Positions 24,148 through 31,003 of a stretch of 31,003 bases of DNA are shown piece after piece (the stretch's first letter is position 1; each line of letters starts with the position of its first letter). The notes beneath the pieces are model-generated. The model worked only from the letters and a program-made list of their open reading frames with translations. It was not told the DNA's origin and did no database searches. This stretch comes from JAVBNW01 sp031551255. Its GTDB lineage: Bacteria; Bacillota; Clostridia; Christensenellales; UBA1750. Position numbers and translations under genes: made by a program. The stretch is taken from NCBI GenBank assembly GCA_031551255.1, contig JAVBNW010000032.1, positions 1 to 31,003 of the forward strand, in the 5' to 3' direction.

Positions 24148-25157
24148 CGAAGGACCGGCGGGCAAACCGCTTTGCCTTTGCGCTGGCAGGGGCATTTCTC
24201 ATCTGCTTCTTTACATCCTTCCTGCTCGGGCGCTATCCGATCGCTCCGTGGGATCTTTTGCGCATCGTAGCGTCGCGCATCTTCCCATTGGAGCGCACAT
24301 GGCCTTCACAAATGGAAACCGTGCTTTTCCGCGTGCGCCTCCCGCGCGTAGTGGCCGCCGCGGCGATCGGCGCGGGGCTGTCCGTGGCGGGCGCGGCGTT
24401 CCAGGGCGTGTTCCGCAACCCGCTTGCATCGCCTGAGCGGCTTGGGGCCTCCGCCGGAGCGGGCTTTGGGGCCGCGCTGGCGCTTCTGTGCTCGGCGGGT
24501 GCGCTGGCCGTTACGGCCTTTTCGTTTGCGGGTGGGCTCGTCGCGGTAGCCCTGGTGATGTTCATCACCTCCCGCGTCCGCTCCAGCTCGCTGCTCATCC
24601 TCGTGCTGGCGGGCGTGGTGGTTCAGGCGCTGTTTACGGAGGGAATTTCCTTTGTCAAACTGGTGGCGGATCCGAGCAATCAGCTTCCGGCGATCACCTA
24701 CTGGCTGATGGGCAGCCTCGCGTCCATCGCGCCGCGGGATCTCCTATTTTTACTGCCGGCCGTCGCGGCGGGCGCAGTTCCGTTGTTTTTTCTGCGCTGG
24801 CGCCTGAGCGCGCTGGCATTGGGCGACGATGTCGCCCGTACGATAGGCGTGGATGCTCGGCGGCTTAGGATGGCCGCGATCGCCTGCTCCACGCTCATTA
24901 CCGCGGCATGCGTGGCGGTCAGCGGCATGATCGGCTGGGTGGGGCTTGCTATCCCGCATTTTGCGCGCATGTTGGTGGGCGCGGATTATCGCCGCCTTCT
25001 CCCCGCCTGCGCGCTCGCCGGCGCCAGCTTTCTTCTGATCGCCGACAACATCGCGCGCCTAGCCACGACCGCCGAGATCCCCATCGGCATCTTGACCGCG
25101 TTCGTCGGCGCGCCTTTTTTTCTATATCTACTGATAAAGGAGGGGCGGCGACTATGA
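24123..25157 (+). CDS. FecCD-type ABC importer permease (putative molybdate/tungstate)
   Basis: A 344-residue permease of the FecCD/BtuC class with about ten membrane segments. The family motif RVRLPRVVAAAAIGAGLSVAG followed by FQGVFRNPLASPERLG (positions about 60-105) is clear. Later segments include MIGWVGLAIPHFARMLVG, the typical FecCD loop that contacts the ATPase. ATG 24123 lies inside the end of the NTPase gene, preceded by AGGAGGTGG, and the stop overlaps the ATPase start (ATGA). The class carries iron-siderophores, heme, B12 and, in MolABC, molybdate/tungstate. The ModE-type regulator and operator favour the last. Confidence 0.88.
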   Translation: MDAGQPALTKDRRANRFAFALAGAFLICFFTSFLLGRYPIAPWDLLRIVASRIFPLERTWPSQMETVLFRVRLPRVVAAAAIGAGLSVAGAAFQGVFRNPLASPERLGASAGAGFGAALALLCSAGALAVTAFSFAGGLVAVALVMFITSRVRSSSLLILVLAGVVVQALFTEGISFVKLVADPSNQLPAITYWLMGSLASIAPRDLLFLLPAVAAGAVPLFFLRWRLSALALGDDVARTIGVDARRLRMAAIACSTLITAACVAVSGMIGWVGLAIPHFARMLVGADYRRLLPACALAGASFLLIADNIARLATTAEIPIGILTAFVGAPFFLYLLIKEGRRL

Positions 25158-25936
25158 GCGTGCGCGTCAGTAACCTGTCGCTCGCCTACGATGGCCGCGC
25201 GGTGCTTAGCGACCTAAGTTTTGCCGCGGAAAAAGGATCGCTGGTGTGCGTGCTAGGCGCGAACGGCGCGGGCAAGAGCACGCTGTTCCGCTGCCTTTTG
25301 GGCCTGGAAAGCGGCTATACCGGCCGCATCGAAGTGGGCGGCCGCGACATCCGGGAAGAAAATACGGCCCTGCGCGCGCGCAAGATCGCCTATGTGCCAC
25401 AATTTCAGGAAGTCGCCTTCCCTTATGTTGCGCACACGCTGGTATTGATGGGCACGACCGCGCGGCTTGGGCGCTATGCGAGCCCTGGGGCTGCAGAAGA
25501 GCGCGCCGCAAACGAGGCTCTTAATAGGCTGGGCATCGCACATTTGGCACATCGAAGCATCGAACACATGAGCGGCGGCGAGGTGCAATTGGTATGCATC
25601 GCGCGCGCGCTGGCGCAGCAGGCAAACGTATTGGTGATGGACGAGCCTACTGCAAACCTCGATTACGGCAACCAGGCGCGCGTTATGCGCATCGTAACGG
25701 GCCTCGCCCGGGGCGGCTATACAATTATCCAATCCACCCACAACCCGGAGCAGGCGATGCTGTATGCCGACCGGGTGATCGCCCTTCACCGCGGCGAAAT
25801 CGTCGGCGACGGCGCGCCCAAGGATGTTATGGATGCCGCCTTGATGGAGACGCTTTACGGCATCGGCGTTAGAAGCGTCGATTTAGAAGAAGAACGCATT
25901 CGGGTGTTCATTCCCGAAACAAGGGCTTGCCCCTAA
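25154..25936 (+). CDS. ABC transporter ATPase of the FecE/BtuD type
   Basis: A 260-residue ATPase with Walker A GANGAGKST, Q-loop VPQFQEV, signature MSGGEVQL, Walker B VLVMDEPTANLD and switch His in STHN. It overlaps the permease by 4 nt. Together with the permease and lipoprotein it makes a complete type II importer. The family is the FecE/BtuD group that pairs with FecCD permeases. The stop is followed by about 165 nt of structured intercistronic sequence before the binding-protein gene. Confidence 0.9.
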   Translation: MSVRVSNLSLAYDGRAVLSDLSFAAEKGSLVCVLGANGAGKSTLFRCLLGLESGYTGRIEVGGRDIREENTALRARKIAYVPQFQEVAFPYVAHTLVLMGTTARLGRYASPGAAEERAANEALNRLGIAHLAHRSIEHMSGGEVQLVCIARALAQQANVLVMDEPTANLDYGNQARVMRIVTGLARGGYTIIQSTHNPEQAMLYADRVIALHRGEIVGDGAPKDVMDAALMETLYGIGVRSVDLEEERIRVFIPETRACP

Positions 25937-25964
25937 AACAGAATTTGCCGGCAGCGAAAGAGAT

Positions 25965-26045
25965 TTTTCCAAGTCTGCGAGGAGCCGGAGCGGGGCGTGG
26001 CCTTAAGCTACGTTGAACGCAGTCAGGCATGGCGGGCTTGGAAAA
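25965..26045 (+). ncRNA. Structured RNA candidate between ABC ATPase and binding protein
   Basis: Three nested helices can be drawn: TTTTCCAAG (25965-25973) with CTTGGAAAA (26037-26045); CTGCG (25975-25979) with CGCAG (26018-26022); and CGTGGC with GCTACG around CTTAA inside. The 14-nt joiner 26023-26036 stays unpaired. No T-run follows, so it is not a terminator. It could be a riboswitch-like or mRNA-processing element giving the binding protein its own expression level. The class is unknown. Confidence 0.45.
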
Positions 26046-26103
26046 GGGCCGCGTTGATGGCAGATCATGGTTCAGGGACACGCGCCAAATAGGAGGTATC
26101 TCG

Positions 26104-27156
26104 ATGCACAGAAAACCAATCGCATTTATCCTTTGCCTGGCCCTGGTGGCCGCCCTCGCCGGATGCTCCGGCGCACCCGCCGAAAAAGCGGGCGCGACGC
26201 ACATATTTATCGATTCGTGTGGGCGCGAAGTCACGGTTCCTGCAGCCATCACGAAAATCGCACCGGCGGGCGTGATCGCGCAACTGATGCTCTATTCGCT
26301 GGCGCCCGACAAGCTGGTGGGGCTCACCGGCCGCTTCACCGAAGAGGCAAAGCTGTATATGGACGACAAGTACAAGGAACTGCCCGCGTTCGGCCAATTT
26401 TACGGCAAAAACGCGAATCTGAACATGGAAGCGCTCGCCGCGGCGGCTCCCGAGGTGATCATCGACATCGGCGAGGCGAAAAAAACCGTCAAAGAGGATA
26501 TGGACGCGCTGCAAGAGCAGATCGGCATTCCGGTGGTGTTCATCGAGATGAGCCTTGCGACCACCGCCGACGCGTATGTTGCACTGGGCGAGCTGCTCGG
26601 CGAGCAAGCCGCGGCCAAGAAGCTGGCCGACTACTGCGCAGCCGCCGTCGCCGACGCGCAGGAAAAATCGGCCGCCGTCGCGGAAGATGGGCGGCTGACG
26701 GTGTACTACGGCGAAGGCGCCGATGCGCTGGTGGGCAACCCGGCGGGCTCCATCCACGCCGAGATTCTAGAGTTTGTCGGGGCGGTCAACGTCGTGGACG
26801 CGGAGTTTTCCAGCGGGGGCGGGCAAATCTCCGCCGAGCAGATTCTTTTGTGGAACCCTGACGTCATTTTGCTTGGCCAGGATGTGGAAGCGGATGCCAT
26901 TGCGGCGGACGGCAGCCCGTGGCGCGAACTGGACGCCGTCAAAAGTGGGAAAACCTATGTCGCCCCCTATACGCCCTACAACTGGCTGGGCCGTCCGCCG
27001 TCGGTCAACCGCATTCTGGGCGTGAAGTGGCTTGGCAACCTTTTGTATCCGGAACTGTACGACTACGACATGGTCAAGGAAGTCAAAGATTTCTACAGCC
27101 TGTTTTACCATTACGATCTGACGGATGAACAGGCCGCAGATCTGTTAAAACGGTAA
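26104..27156 (+). CDS. Substrate-binding lipoprotein of the FecCD-type importer
   Basis: A 350-residue cluster A-II/FhuD-BtuF-type periplasmic-binding-fold lipoprotein. The N-terminal signal peptide ends in a lipobox LVAALAGC, so the protein is lipid-anchored at the outer face of the membrane. The first lobe begins DSCGREVTVP, a common start in this class; two lobes are joined by the long helix typical of the family. AGGAGGT lies 6 nt before ATG 26104. It completes the importer encoded just upstream. The substrate is most likely molybdate or tungstate from the ModE context; siderophore or B12 cannot be excluded. Confidence 0.87.
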   Translation: MHRKPIAFILCLALVAALAGCSGAPAEKAGATHIFIDSCGREVTVPAAITKIAPAGVIAQLMLYSLAPDKLVGLTGRFTEEAKLYMDDKYKELPAFGQFYGKNANLNMEALAAAAPEVIIDIGEAKKTVKEDMDALQEQIGIPVVFIEMSLATTADAYVALGELLGEQAAAKKLADYCAAAVADAQEKSAAVAEDGRLTVYYGEGADALVGNPAGSIHAEILEFVGAVNVVDAEFSSGGGQISAEQILLWNPDVILLGQDVEADAIAADGSPWRELDAVKSGKTYVAPYTPYNWLGRPPSVNRILGVKWLGNLLYPELYDYDMVKEVKDFYSLFYHYDLTDEQAADLLKR

Positions 27157-27530
27157 AGGCCCTCGGCAACATCGATTCTAGGCGTTCCGGGAACCGGCGC
27201 GCGGGGCGGCCCCATACTATACCGGCGGGTGATACGCGTTGCTAAAGTTCCCACATGAAAATACTTTTGAGAACATGAGGAAAAAGAGCGTCAACGCGCT
27301 CCAAGGCCCGAATCCAATGATCGGGCGATCGGATTCACAGACGCCAACTTCACACGCTGCATCTCTAAACTCACCAAGTAATATTTACATCATGTGCCAA
27401 GGCCTGCGGATGCAAAGCCGTTCTCAAGCAAGGCACAAGCATCGAAACGGGCGGACGAACACAAGTTGATTGGAAGATTTTTTCCCATAGCGACAACGCT
27501 TCACTTCGAACGCGTCGCATCGCAAAAGAG

Positions 27531-27563
27531 GAGCCGGAGGCCGTTGCTCCCGGCTCTTTTCTT
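27531..27563 (+). terminator. Intrinsic terminator downstream of the importer operon
   Basis: GAGCCGG (27531-27537) pairs with CCGGCTC (27550-27556) and is followed by TTTTCTT. It lies about 375 nt after the binding-protein gene and is the first clear terminator there. Confidence 0.65.
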
Positions 27564-27739
27564 AACTGCTTATTCTCCTTACTCATATTATTCCCAATTA
27601 GCACATCCATGAAAACCGAACGCCAGGCTTATAGAGACCGCATCAACGGTTATGTCCATTGCGATCCGCATCTCCTGAGAATAAGTTGTGTACTTGAAGG
27701 GTGGAAGGATATCGGGAAGCTGTTATAGAATCATTATAA

Positions 27740-27768
27740 TTGACGCATGACCCTAGCCCTACTATGAA
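27740..27768 (+). promoter_or_regulatory. Promoter of the lipoprotein gene
   Basis: TTGACG and TATGAA are separated by 17 bp just before the gene at 27792. A TATAAT just upstream (about 27734) is an alternative -10 box, but without a good -35. Confidence 0.45.
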
Positions 27769-27791
27769 AAAGTATATGGAGAAAAAATAAA

Positions 27792-28799
27792 ATGAAAGCT
27801 GTCCATTTGCTTTATGTGGCTCTGGTGATCAGTCTGACCGCATGCAGTACCGTAGAGAGCCCGCCAACAGCTACACCGGCTACCCCGACACAGGCCCCGG
27901 CTACGCAGGTAATAATAGCGCCGCCGCGTGAGGAAATCAAATATCTCGGGCGATTCAATAATACGGTATTGGGCTTTTCATATAATTCGCTGGAACTTAC
28001 TTATTATGCTAATTTAGATGATTTCCTTCCCATAGTATCACAATTTGAAGAAGCGATTGAGCTAACATATCCTAGCCTGATAGAGCTCTTTAGTGGTGCA
28101 GAGAAATATGAAGGCATTCGAATGAATGTCGCCCCAGATATCCAAGGGTTGATTAGGGTTACTGCTATGCGTTCTCTTGATCAATCAATGTATGCCATCA
28201 AAATCATTACAGGCAAGAGTGCGGACCTGTACAATGATTACCTGGCCCTCTTTTTCTCCGTAGAGGATAGTAGGGTATATGGAGTATCAGCCCTCGCATA
28301 TACAGCGCGCGCTGATAGTGATCTCTCGTTTTACAGTATGGGTGACAAGACATGGTGTCTGGTCACCATGAGCAGTACAGGGACAGGACATTGGGCTACT
28401 TGGAGCTGTCTGTATGATCCTTTTACTGCATGCGTGGACTTCGGCTATCCGGTATATGAACACAGCGCTATGACCGACAGCTTATATGCCAGTGAGGCGG
28501 ACTGGGGGTACACCGTTGACAATGAATCGCTATACTTCGAAGCGGAGTATGCGCTTTTCCTTCCCGACGCACAGACAAAGCTGTTCACAGGAAATGTTAG
28601 CTGCACCATTCGTTATGACGAACCAAGCGGCAGATTTGTAAGCGACAAGAATGTACCCGGCATTTTCACGTTCGGTTCTATGGAGCCTAAAGAACTGTGT
28701 TATTGGTTTATGGACGAGCTTAAAGAAGCAGCCATGAGTACCAATGAGCAAGTGCGATTATGGGCTATCGATATCCTAAATGAAGGTGGCGTGACTTAA
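27792..28799 (+). CDS. Lipoprotein of unknown function
   Basis: A 335-residue secreted lipoprotein. The signal peptide MKAVHLLYVALVISLTAC has a lipobox (SLTAC) and is followed by a Thr/Pro/Ala-rich linker (PPTATPATPTQAPATQ). The remainder (about residues 45-335) is a soluble domain rich in aromatic residues; I recognise no family. The start has GGAG about 10 nt upstream. Base composition is clearly more AT-rich than the genes to the left, suggesting recent acquisition or belonging to the accessory island. A bidirectional terminator follows within 10 nt. Confidence 0.75.
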   Translation: MKAVHLLYVALVISLTACSTVESPPTATPATPTQAPATQVIIAPPREEIKYLGRFNNTVLGFSYNSLELTYYANLDDFLPIVSQFEEAIELTYPSLIELFSGAEKYEGIRMNVAPDIQGLIRVTAMRSLDQSMYAIKIITGKSADLYNDYLALFFSVEDSRVYGVSALAYTARADSDLSFYSMGDKTWCLVTMSSTGTGHWATWSCLYDPFTACVDFGYPVYEHSAMTDSLYASEADWGYTVDNESLYFEAEYALFLPDAQTKLFTGNVSCTIRYDEPSGRFVSDKNVPGIFTFGSMEPKELCYWFMDELKEAAMSTNEQVRLWAIDILNEGGVT

Positions 28800-28808
28800 T
28801 TAGCTAAA

Positions 28809-28834
28809 TAAGCCGCAGCGTTCGCTGCGGCTTA
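28809..28834. terminator. Bidirectional intrinsic terminator
   Basis: TAAGCCGCAGC (28809-28819) pairs perfectly with GCTGCGGCTTA (28824-28834) around GTTC, with T-rich flanks on both sides. It ends the lipoprotein gene on the plus strand. On the minus strand it starts 16 nt after the TAG at 28850, which supports the cell-wall hydrolase frame really ending there and not at 29024. Confidence 0.85.
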
Positions 28835-28849
28835 CGTTTACGGAACGAC

Positions 28850-29860
28850 CTACTTCTTCGGGACGTAGAAATCAAGGTTTCCAACTGTTGTGAGTTTGGT
28901 TAGACTGTTAAGATCGGATCCGGTGTACCCTTTGGTTCGGTACTCCGTGCAACCGGCGTTTTTGATGGTGCTATTCCATATACTAGATGGGCTTGCGAGA
29001 AAGTCGCCAGCAAGCCTAAGGTTCTATTTCCACATCGCAGTAGTGCGGTCAGGCTGTGCTGCGTTGCCGAAAGACATTGTCATCCCTGACATGGCATGGA
29101 AGGCGCCTATCTTGCAAACGACCTCCTTATAATCAGCCATCCCTCCTTTGCGGTTGAACATCACCTGTAGAACCGCCTTCATCTCAGCCTCATCATCCCG
29201 GCATTCACCGTGAAGGCAACGGGCAACGGCTTCCTTTTCAGCCATTGTAGTTTTTTTAGAAGAGGGAGTGACCCCCAAGGGATGACCATAAGGAAAAGAA
29301 ACCGGATCTTCTCGCTTAAGCGCAAGCAACGCGGTTAGTTTTGCATTGACGTTGGCTCCTGCGGTTCCATCGATCGGCGTCATCGAATGAATCTTCTGAA
29401 AGTGCATTACCTTTTTCACGGTATGTTGCCCATATACGCCATCTGCCTTCAAAAGATTCTGATAATTCATGCCGACATCGATCAGATTCTGCTGAAGAGT
29501 TTTTACATCTGCATTGGGGGTGTTGTTATTTGTATACTTGAGCCCGGCCGTGTTCTGAGTGATTACTGGATTGTCATATTGCTTTATAAGGTTTTGCAGG
29601 ATGGTCAGCGTTTCTTTCCCCACAATTCCGTCGTTCATCAAGCCTAATTGCGCTTGAAATTGCTTTACATAGCCGGTCATGGTACCATTGAAAGTTCCAT
29701 TGATCGTCTGGCTGAAACCGGCCTTTTTTAGCAACTCCTGTACCTGCTTGATGACGTTCTCACTACGAAGAGAACCCTCGACCAGAACCTTGGTTTCGCC
29801 AGTTATTTGAGATAAAGAGGTGATATCGTGATATTTCGCATTTGTTAAATCAACAGCCAT
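28850..29860 (-). CDS. Peptidoglycan-binding cell-wall hydrolase (SleB-like), interrupted by an in-frame TAG
   Basis: Two peptidoglycan-binding (PG_binding_1) repeats lie at about residues 35-95 and 115-180, followed by a SleB/Hydrolase_2-like catalytic domain (AVARCLHGECR with the presumed catalytic Glu219, then LQVMFNRKG). A TAG at 29024-29026 (codon 279) would stop after TTAMWK. The same frame then continues for 57 protein-like codons (RLAGDFLAS..., ending LTTVGNLDFYVPKK) to a second TAG at 28850. The GNxxFY end is what SleB-type domains normally have. Without readthrough the protein is 278 residues and lacks the end of its catalytic fold. GGGAGGT precedes the start. No signal peptide is seen, so it resembles a phage lysin. 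Confidence 0.8.
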
Positions 29861-30076
29861 AAAACTACCTCCCGATATTTTCTCGTTTCAGATGGCCATC
29901 TGTTGATTTCATTTTAGCTCCAGGAGACGAATAAGAGGAGTGACAATACCGTGACAAAGCAAAGATCTGCCGACGCAGCGTCCTGAAAGGGCACCTTCTA
30001 TAAAGAGAGCGCTGCGAGCAATGAACCACGTAGCTCATCGTCCTGTCCTGTCTTATAGTCTGAATAGTCCTAAAAA

Positions 30077-30110
30077 ATGTCGCTCCATGTCGCTGATTCC
30101 GATTTATACT
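30077..30110 (+). promoter_or_regulatory. Direct repeats beside a -10-like box
   Basis: ATGTCGCT occurs twice, 10 bp apart from start to start, followed 10 bp later by TATACT (30105-30110). The spacing suggests cooperative binding of a regulator on one face of the DNA. A -35 box is not evident. Confidence 0.35.
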
Positions 30111-30119
30111 GTTATCATC

Positions 30120-30149
30120 AAGGGCCGGCGCGAACGCGTTGGCCTTTTT
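30120..30149 (+). terminator. Intrinsic terminator upstream of the ArpU-like gene
   Basis: AAGGGCCGGCGCG pairs along 13 positions (three G-U) with the sequence ending GCGTTGGCCTTTTT, giving a strong stem and five T (30145-30149). It sits between the -10-like box and the start codon at 30174, so transcripts from upstream would be stopped before the gene. Confidence 0.65.
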
Positions 30150-30173
30150 CGATCCGCAGAAAGGGGTGACAGA

Positions 30174-30614
30174 ATGATGATGACGGTGGAGAAGATGGAG
30201 ATGTTGTTGCGGAGCGCCAGAGAGCATCGAGCCCAAATCAAGGTATATGAGTTGTATATGGACAATTTCGAAGCGGATGGCATGTTGTACGTGGCCGAGA
30301 ATGCGGAACCGATCGTTTATGGGCGTATTAAGAAAAACCTACAGAGACTTAAGCTTGAAGCGGCAATTGTTGAATCCTGCGTCTGTGCATTGACTGCAGA
30401 GGAACGATTCATAATTAAGACGCACATGATCGACGGTCTTGACTGGTCCAGGACCATAGTGGAAATGGAAGGAAAGTGGACTAAGGAATTCGGGCGTGAT
30501 GGCAGAACCCTCAAGCAGAAACAGCAAAACGCTCTGGTCAAGCTAGTGGGTTTATTCAACTCATGGTTCGAACAGACCGTCGCGCCTGATATTGCAGGCG
30601 ACGGCTCTGAATGA
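30174..30614 (+). CDS. ArpU/sigma-region-4-like phage-type regulator
   Basis: A 146-residue protein with a charged helical N-terminus and a C-terminal region resembling a sigma-70 region 4 (ALTAEERFIIKTHMIDGLDW, then RTLKQKQQNALVKLVGLFN). This layout is that of ArpU/RinA-type late regulators common in Firmicutes phages. AAAGGGG lies about 8 nt before the first of three consecutive ATG codons (30174, 30177, 30180); I take the first. The lysin-like gene upstream fits a prophage remnant, but no capsid, portal or integrase gene is in the window. A hairpin near 30579-30602 overlaps its 3' end. Confidence 0.65.
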   Translation: MMMTVEKMEMLLRSAREHRAQIKVYELYMDNFEADGMLYVAENAEPIVYGRIKKNLQRLKLEAAIVESCVCALTAEERFIIKTHMIDGLDWSRTIVEMEGKWTKEFGRDGRTLKQKQQNALVKLVGLFNSWFEQTVAPDIAGDGSE

Positions 30615-30754
30615 TAAACGCGCTTGAACTCTCAGATAACCACCCCGCATCCAACGAAAATACCCGTATACAGATATTTTCATATTAAGCGTTTATCCAG
30701 CTTTTCAAAAGCCGGCCGCCGGAGGCCCTCGTCGCGATCCTTTGTCGTCCATCA

Positions 30755-30782
30755 AAACGCCCGGCTTAAAAGCCGAGCGTTT
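30755..30782 (-). terminator. Terminator overlapping the stop of the right-edge gene
   Basis: AAACGCCCGGC (30755-30765) pairs with GCCGAGCGTTT (30772-30782), with one mismatch, around TTAAAA. On the minus strand the hairpin is followed by TTGATG, and the TAA stop of the edge gene lies in the loop. Confidence 0.6.
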
Positions 30783-31003
30783 GAACGAACACATACGTCC
30801 ACGCATCGGAAAGGCCGTCGATGAATCTATAACCCTCCCAGTTAAAGCCCTTGAGCCCTTCGGGCCTGTCGATCTTGTTTTTCACGATGTATCTGGCCAT
30901 CTGCCCGCGCGCGATGCGCACGGTTGAAACCGTTCCCCGCGCGCGGCCCTGCTTTTGCACCAGGAAGCGGCAGGTTATCATTTCATCCTTGGCAGAGCGG
31001 TGG
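30766..31003 (-). CDS. C-terminal part of an unidentified protein (partial)
   Basis: The minus-strand frame is open from the window edge to TAA at 30766, so at least 78 residues are present. The first in-frame ATG at 30981 is preceded by open, protein-like sequence (HRSAKDE), so the true start lies beyond the window. The C-terminus contains FNWEGYRFIDGLSDAWTYVFVQ, with conserved-looking aromatics. I do not recognise a family. The GC-rich codon use resembles the main chromosome genes more than the phage-like stretch on its left. Confidence 0.65.
   Translation of the reverse strand, partial: HRSAKDEMITCRFLVQKQGRARGTVSTVRIARGQMARYIVKNKIDRPEGLKGFNWEGYRFIDGLSDAWTYVFVQTLGF

Larger units (their letters stand above)
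27157..27791. other. Intergenic region, GC drops towards the right
   Basis: I see no gene. The left part has short dyads (GAGCG/CGCTC near 27286-27301; GAATCC/GGATTC near 27311-27336). A terminator lies at 27531-27560. From about 27560 the sequence becomes AT-richer, marking the start of the accessory stretch. The last 60 nt hold the promoter of the lipoprotein gene. Confidence 0.6.
29861..30173. other. Divergent region with operator-like repeats and a terminator
   Basis: There is no gene. Elements seen: a perfect 14-bp palindrome CAGATGGCCATCTG (29889-29902); direct repeats ATGTCGCT (30077-30084 and 30087-30094), one helical turn apart; a TATACT box (30105-30110); and a strong terminator (30120-30149). 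Confidence 0.6.

Noticed and set aside
26021..26036. AGTCAGG resembling the start of a cobalamin riboswitch B12 box
   Set aside because: The rest of the B12 box does not match, and the other conserved cobalamin riboswitch blocks are absent upstream.
27239..27469. 76-residue plus-strand frame after the importer operon
   Set aside because: It has no ribosome binding site and no protein-like composition, and runs through dyads before the terminator at 27531.

Overview
The window looks like a fairly GC-rich chromosome segment of an anaerobic Firmicutes/Clostridia-type bacterium. Ribosome binding sites are strong AAGGAGG/GGGAGG types, promoters are sigma-A-like, and the gene content matches gut anaerobes. 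This assignment is inference from gene content; no rRNA or other marker gene is present.

Layout. 1-760: the end of an unknown gene and a repeat-rich stretch without a convincing gene, built from two nested inverted repeats. 761-2390 (minus): an ECF sigma factor and its membrane-anchored partner. 2590-3927 (plus): a GH4 alpha-galactosidase-type enzyme. 4082-22885: a purine/urate-type catabolic cluster related to the E. coli ygeW-ssnA region. Its units are ygeX-ygeY-ygeW-carbamate kinase (minus), a fused xanthine dehydrogenase with mocA (plus), ssnA-ygfK-hydantoinase (minus), a YheO-type regulator (plus) and an NCS2 xanthine/uracil-family permease (minus). A GGDEF-EAL protein lies inside the cluster at 12471-14363. 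23098-27156: a short ModE-type regulator facing a plus-strand operon of an NTPase and a FecCD-type ABC importer (permease, ATPase, lipoprotein). A 22-bp palindrome resembling a ModE operator lies between them, so the importer probably carries molybdate or tungstate. 27157-31003: an AT-richer accessory stretch with a lipoprotein, a phage-lysin-like cell-wall hydrolase, an ArpU/sigma-like phage-type regulator and the end of an unknown gene.

How it fits together. The permease would import purine. The Mo hydroxylase (XDH, matured by MocA), YgfK, SsnA and the hydantoinase act on purines and ring-opened products. YgeY, YgeW and YgeX lead towards 2,3-diaminopropionate and pyruvate plus ammonia. Carbamate kinase recovers ATP from carbamoyl phosphate. 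The ModE/ABC module next door would supply metal for the Mo enzyme. The exact chemistry of several steps is not established by this sequence.

Most notable observations: (i) two genes, ygeY and the cell-wall hydrolase, are each interrupted by a single in-frame TAG with the coding signal continuing on the far side; (ii) the ssnA-ygfK-hydantoinase operon has a leader of about 160 nt with a strong terminator and a mutually exclusive antiterminator helix, which looks like an unassigned riboswitch or attenuator; (iii) a ModE-like operator links metal uptake to the purine cluster; (iv) a multi-helix RNA candidate lies between the ABC ATPase and the lipoprotein gene.
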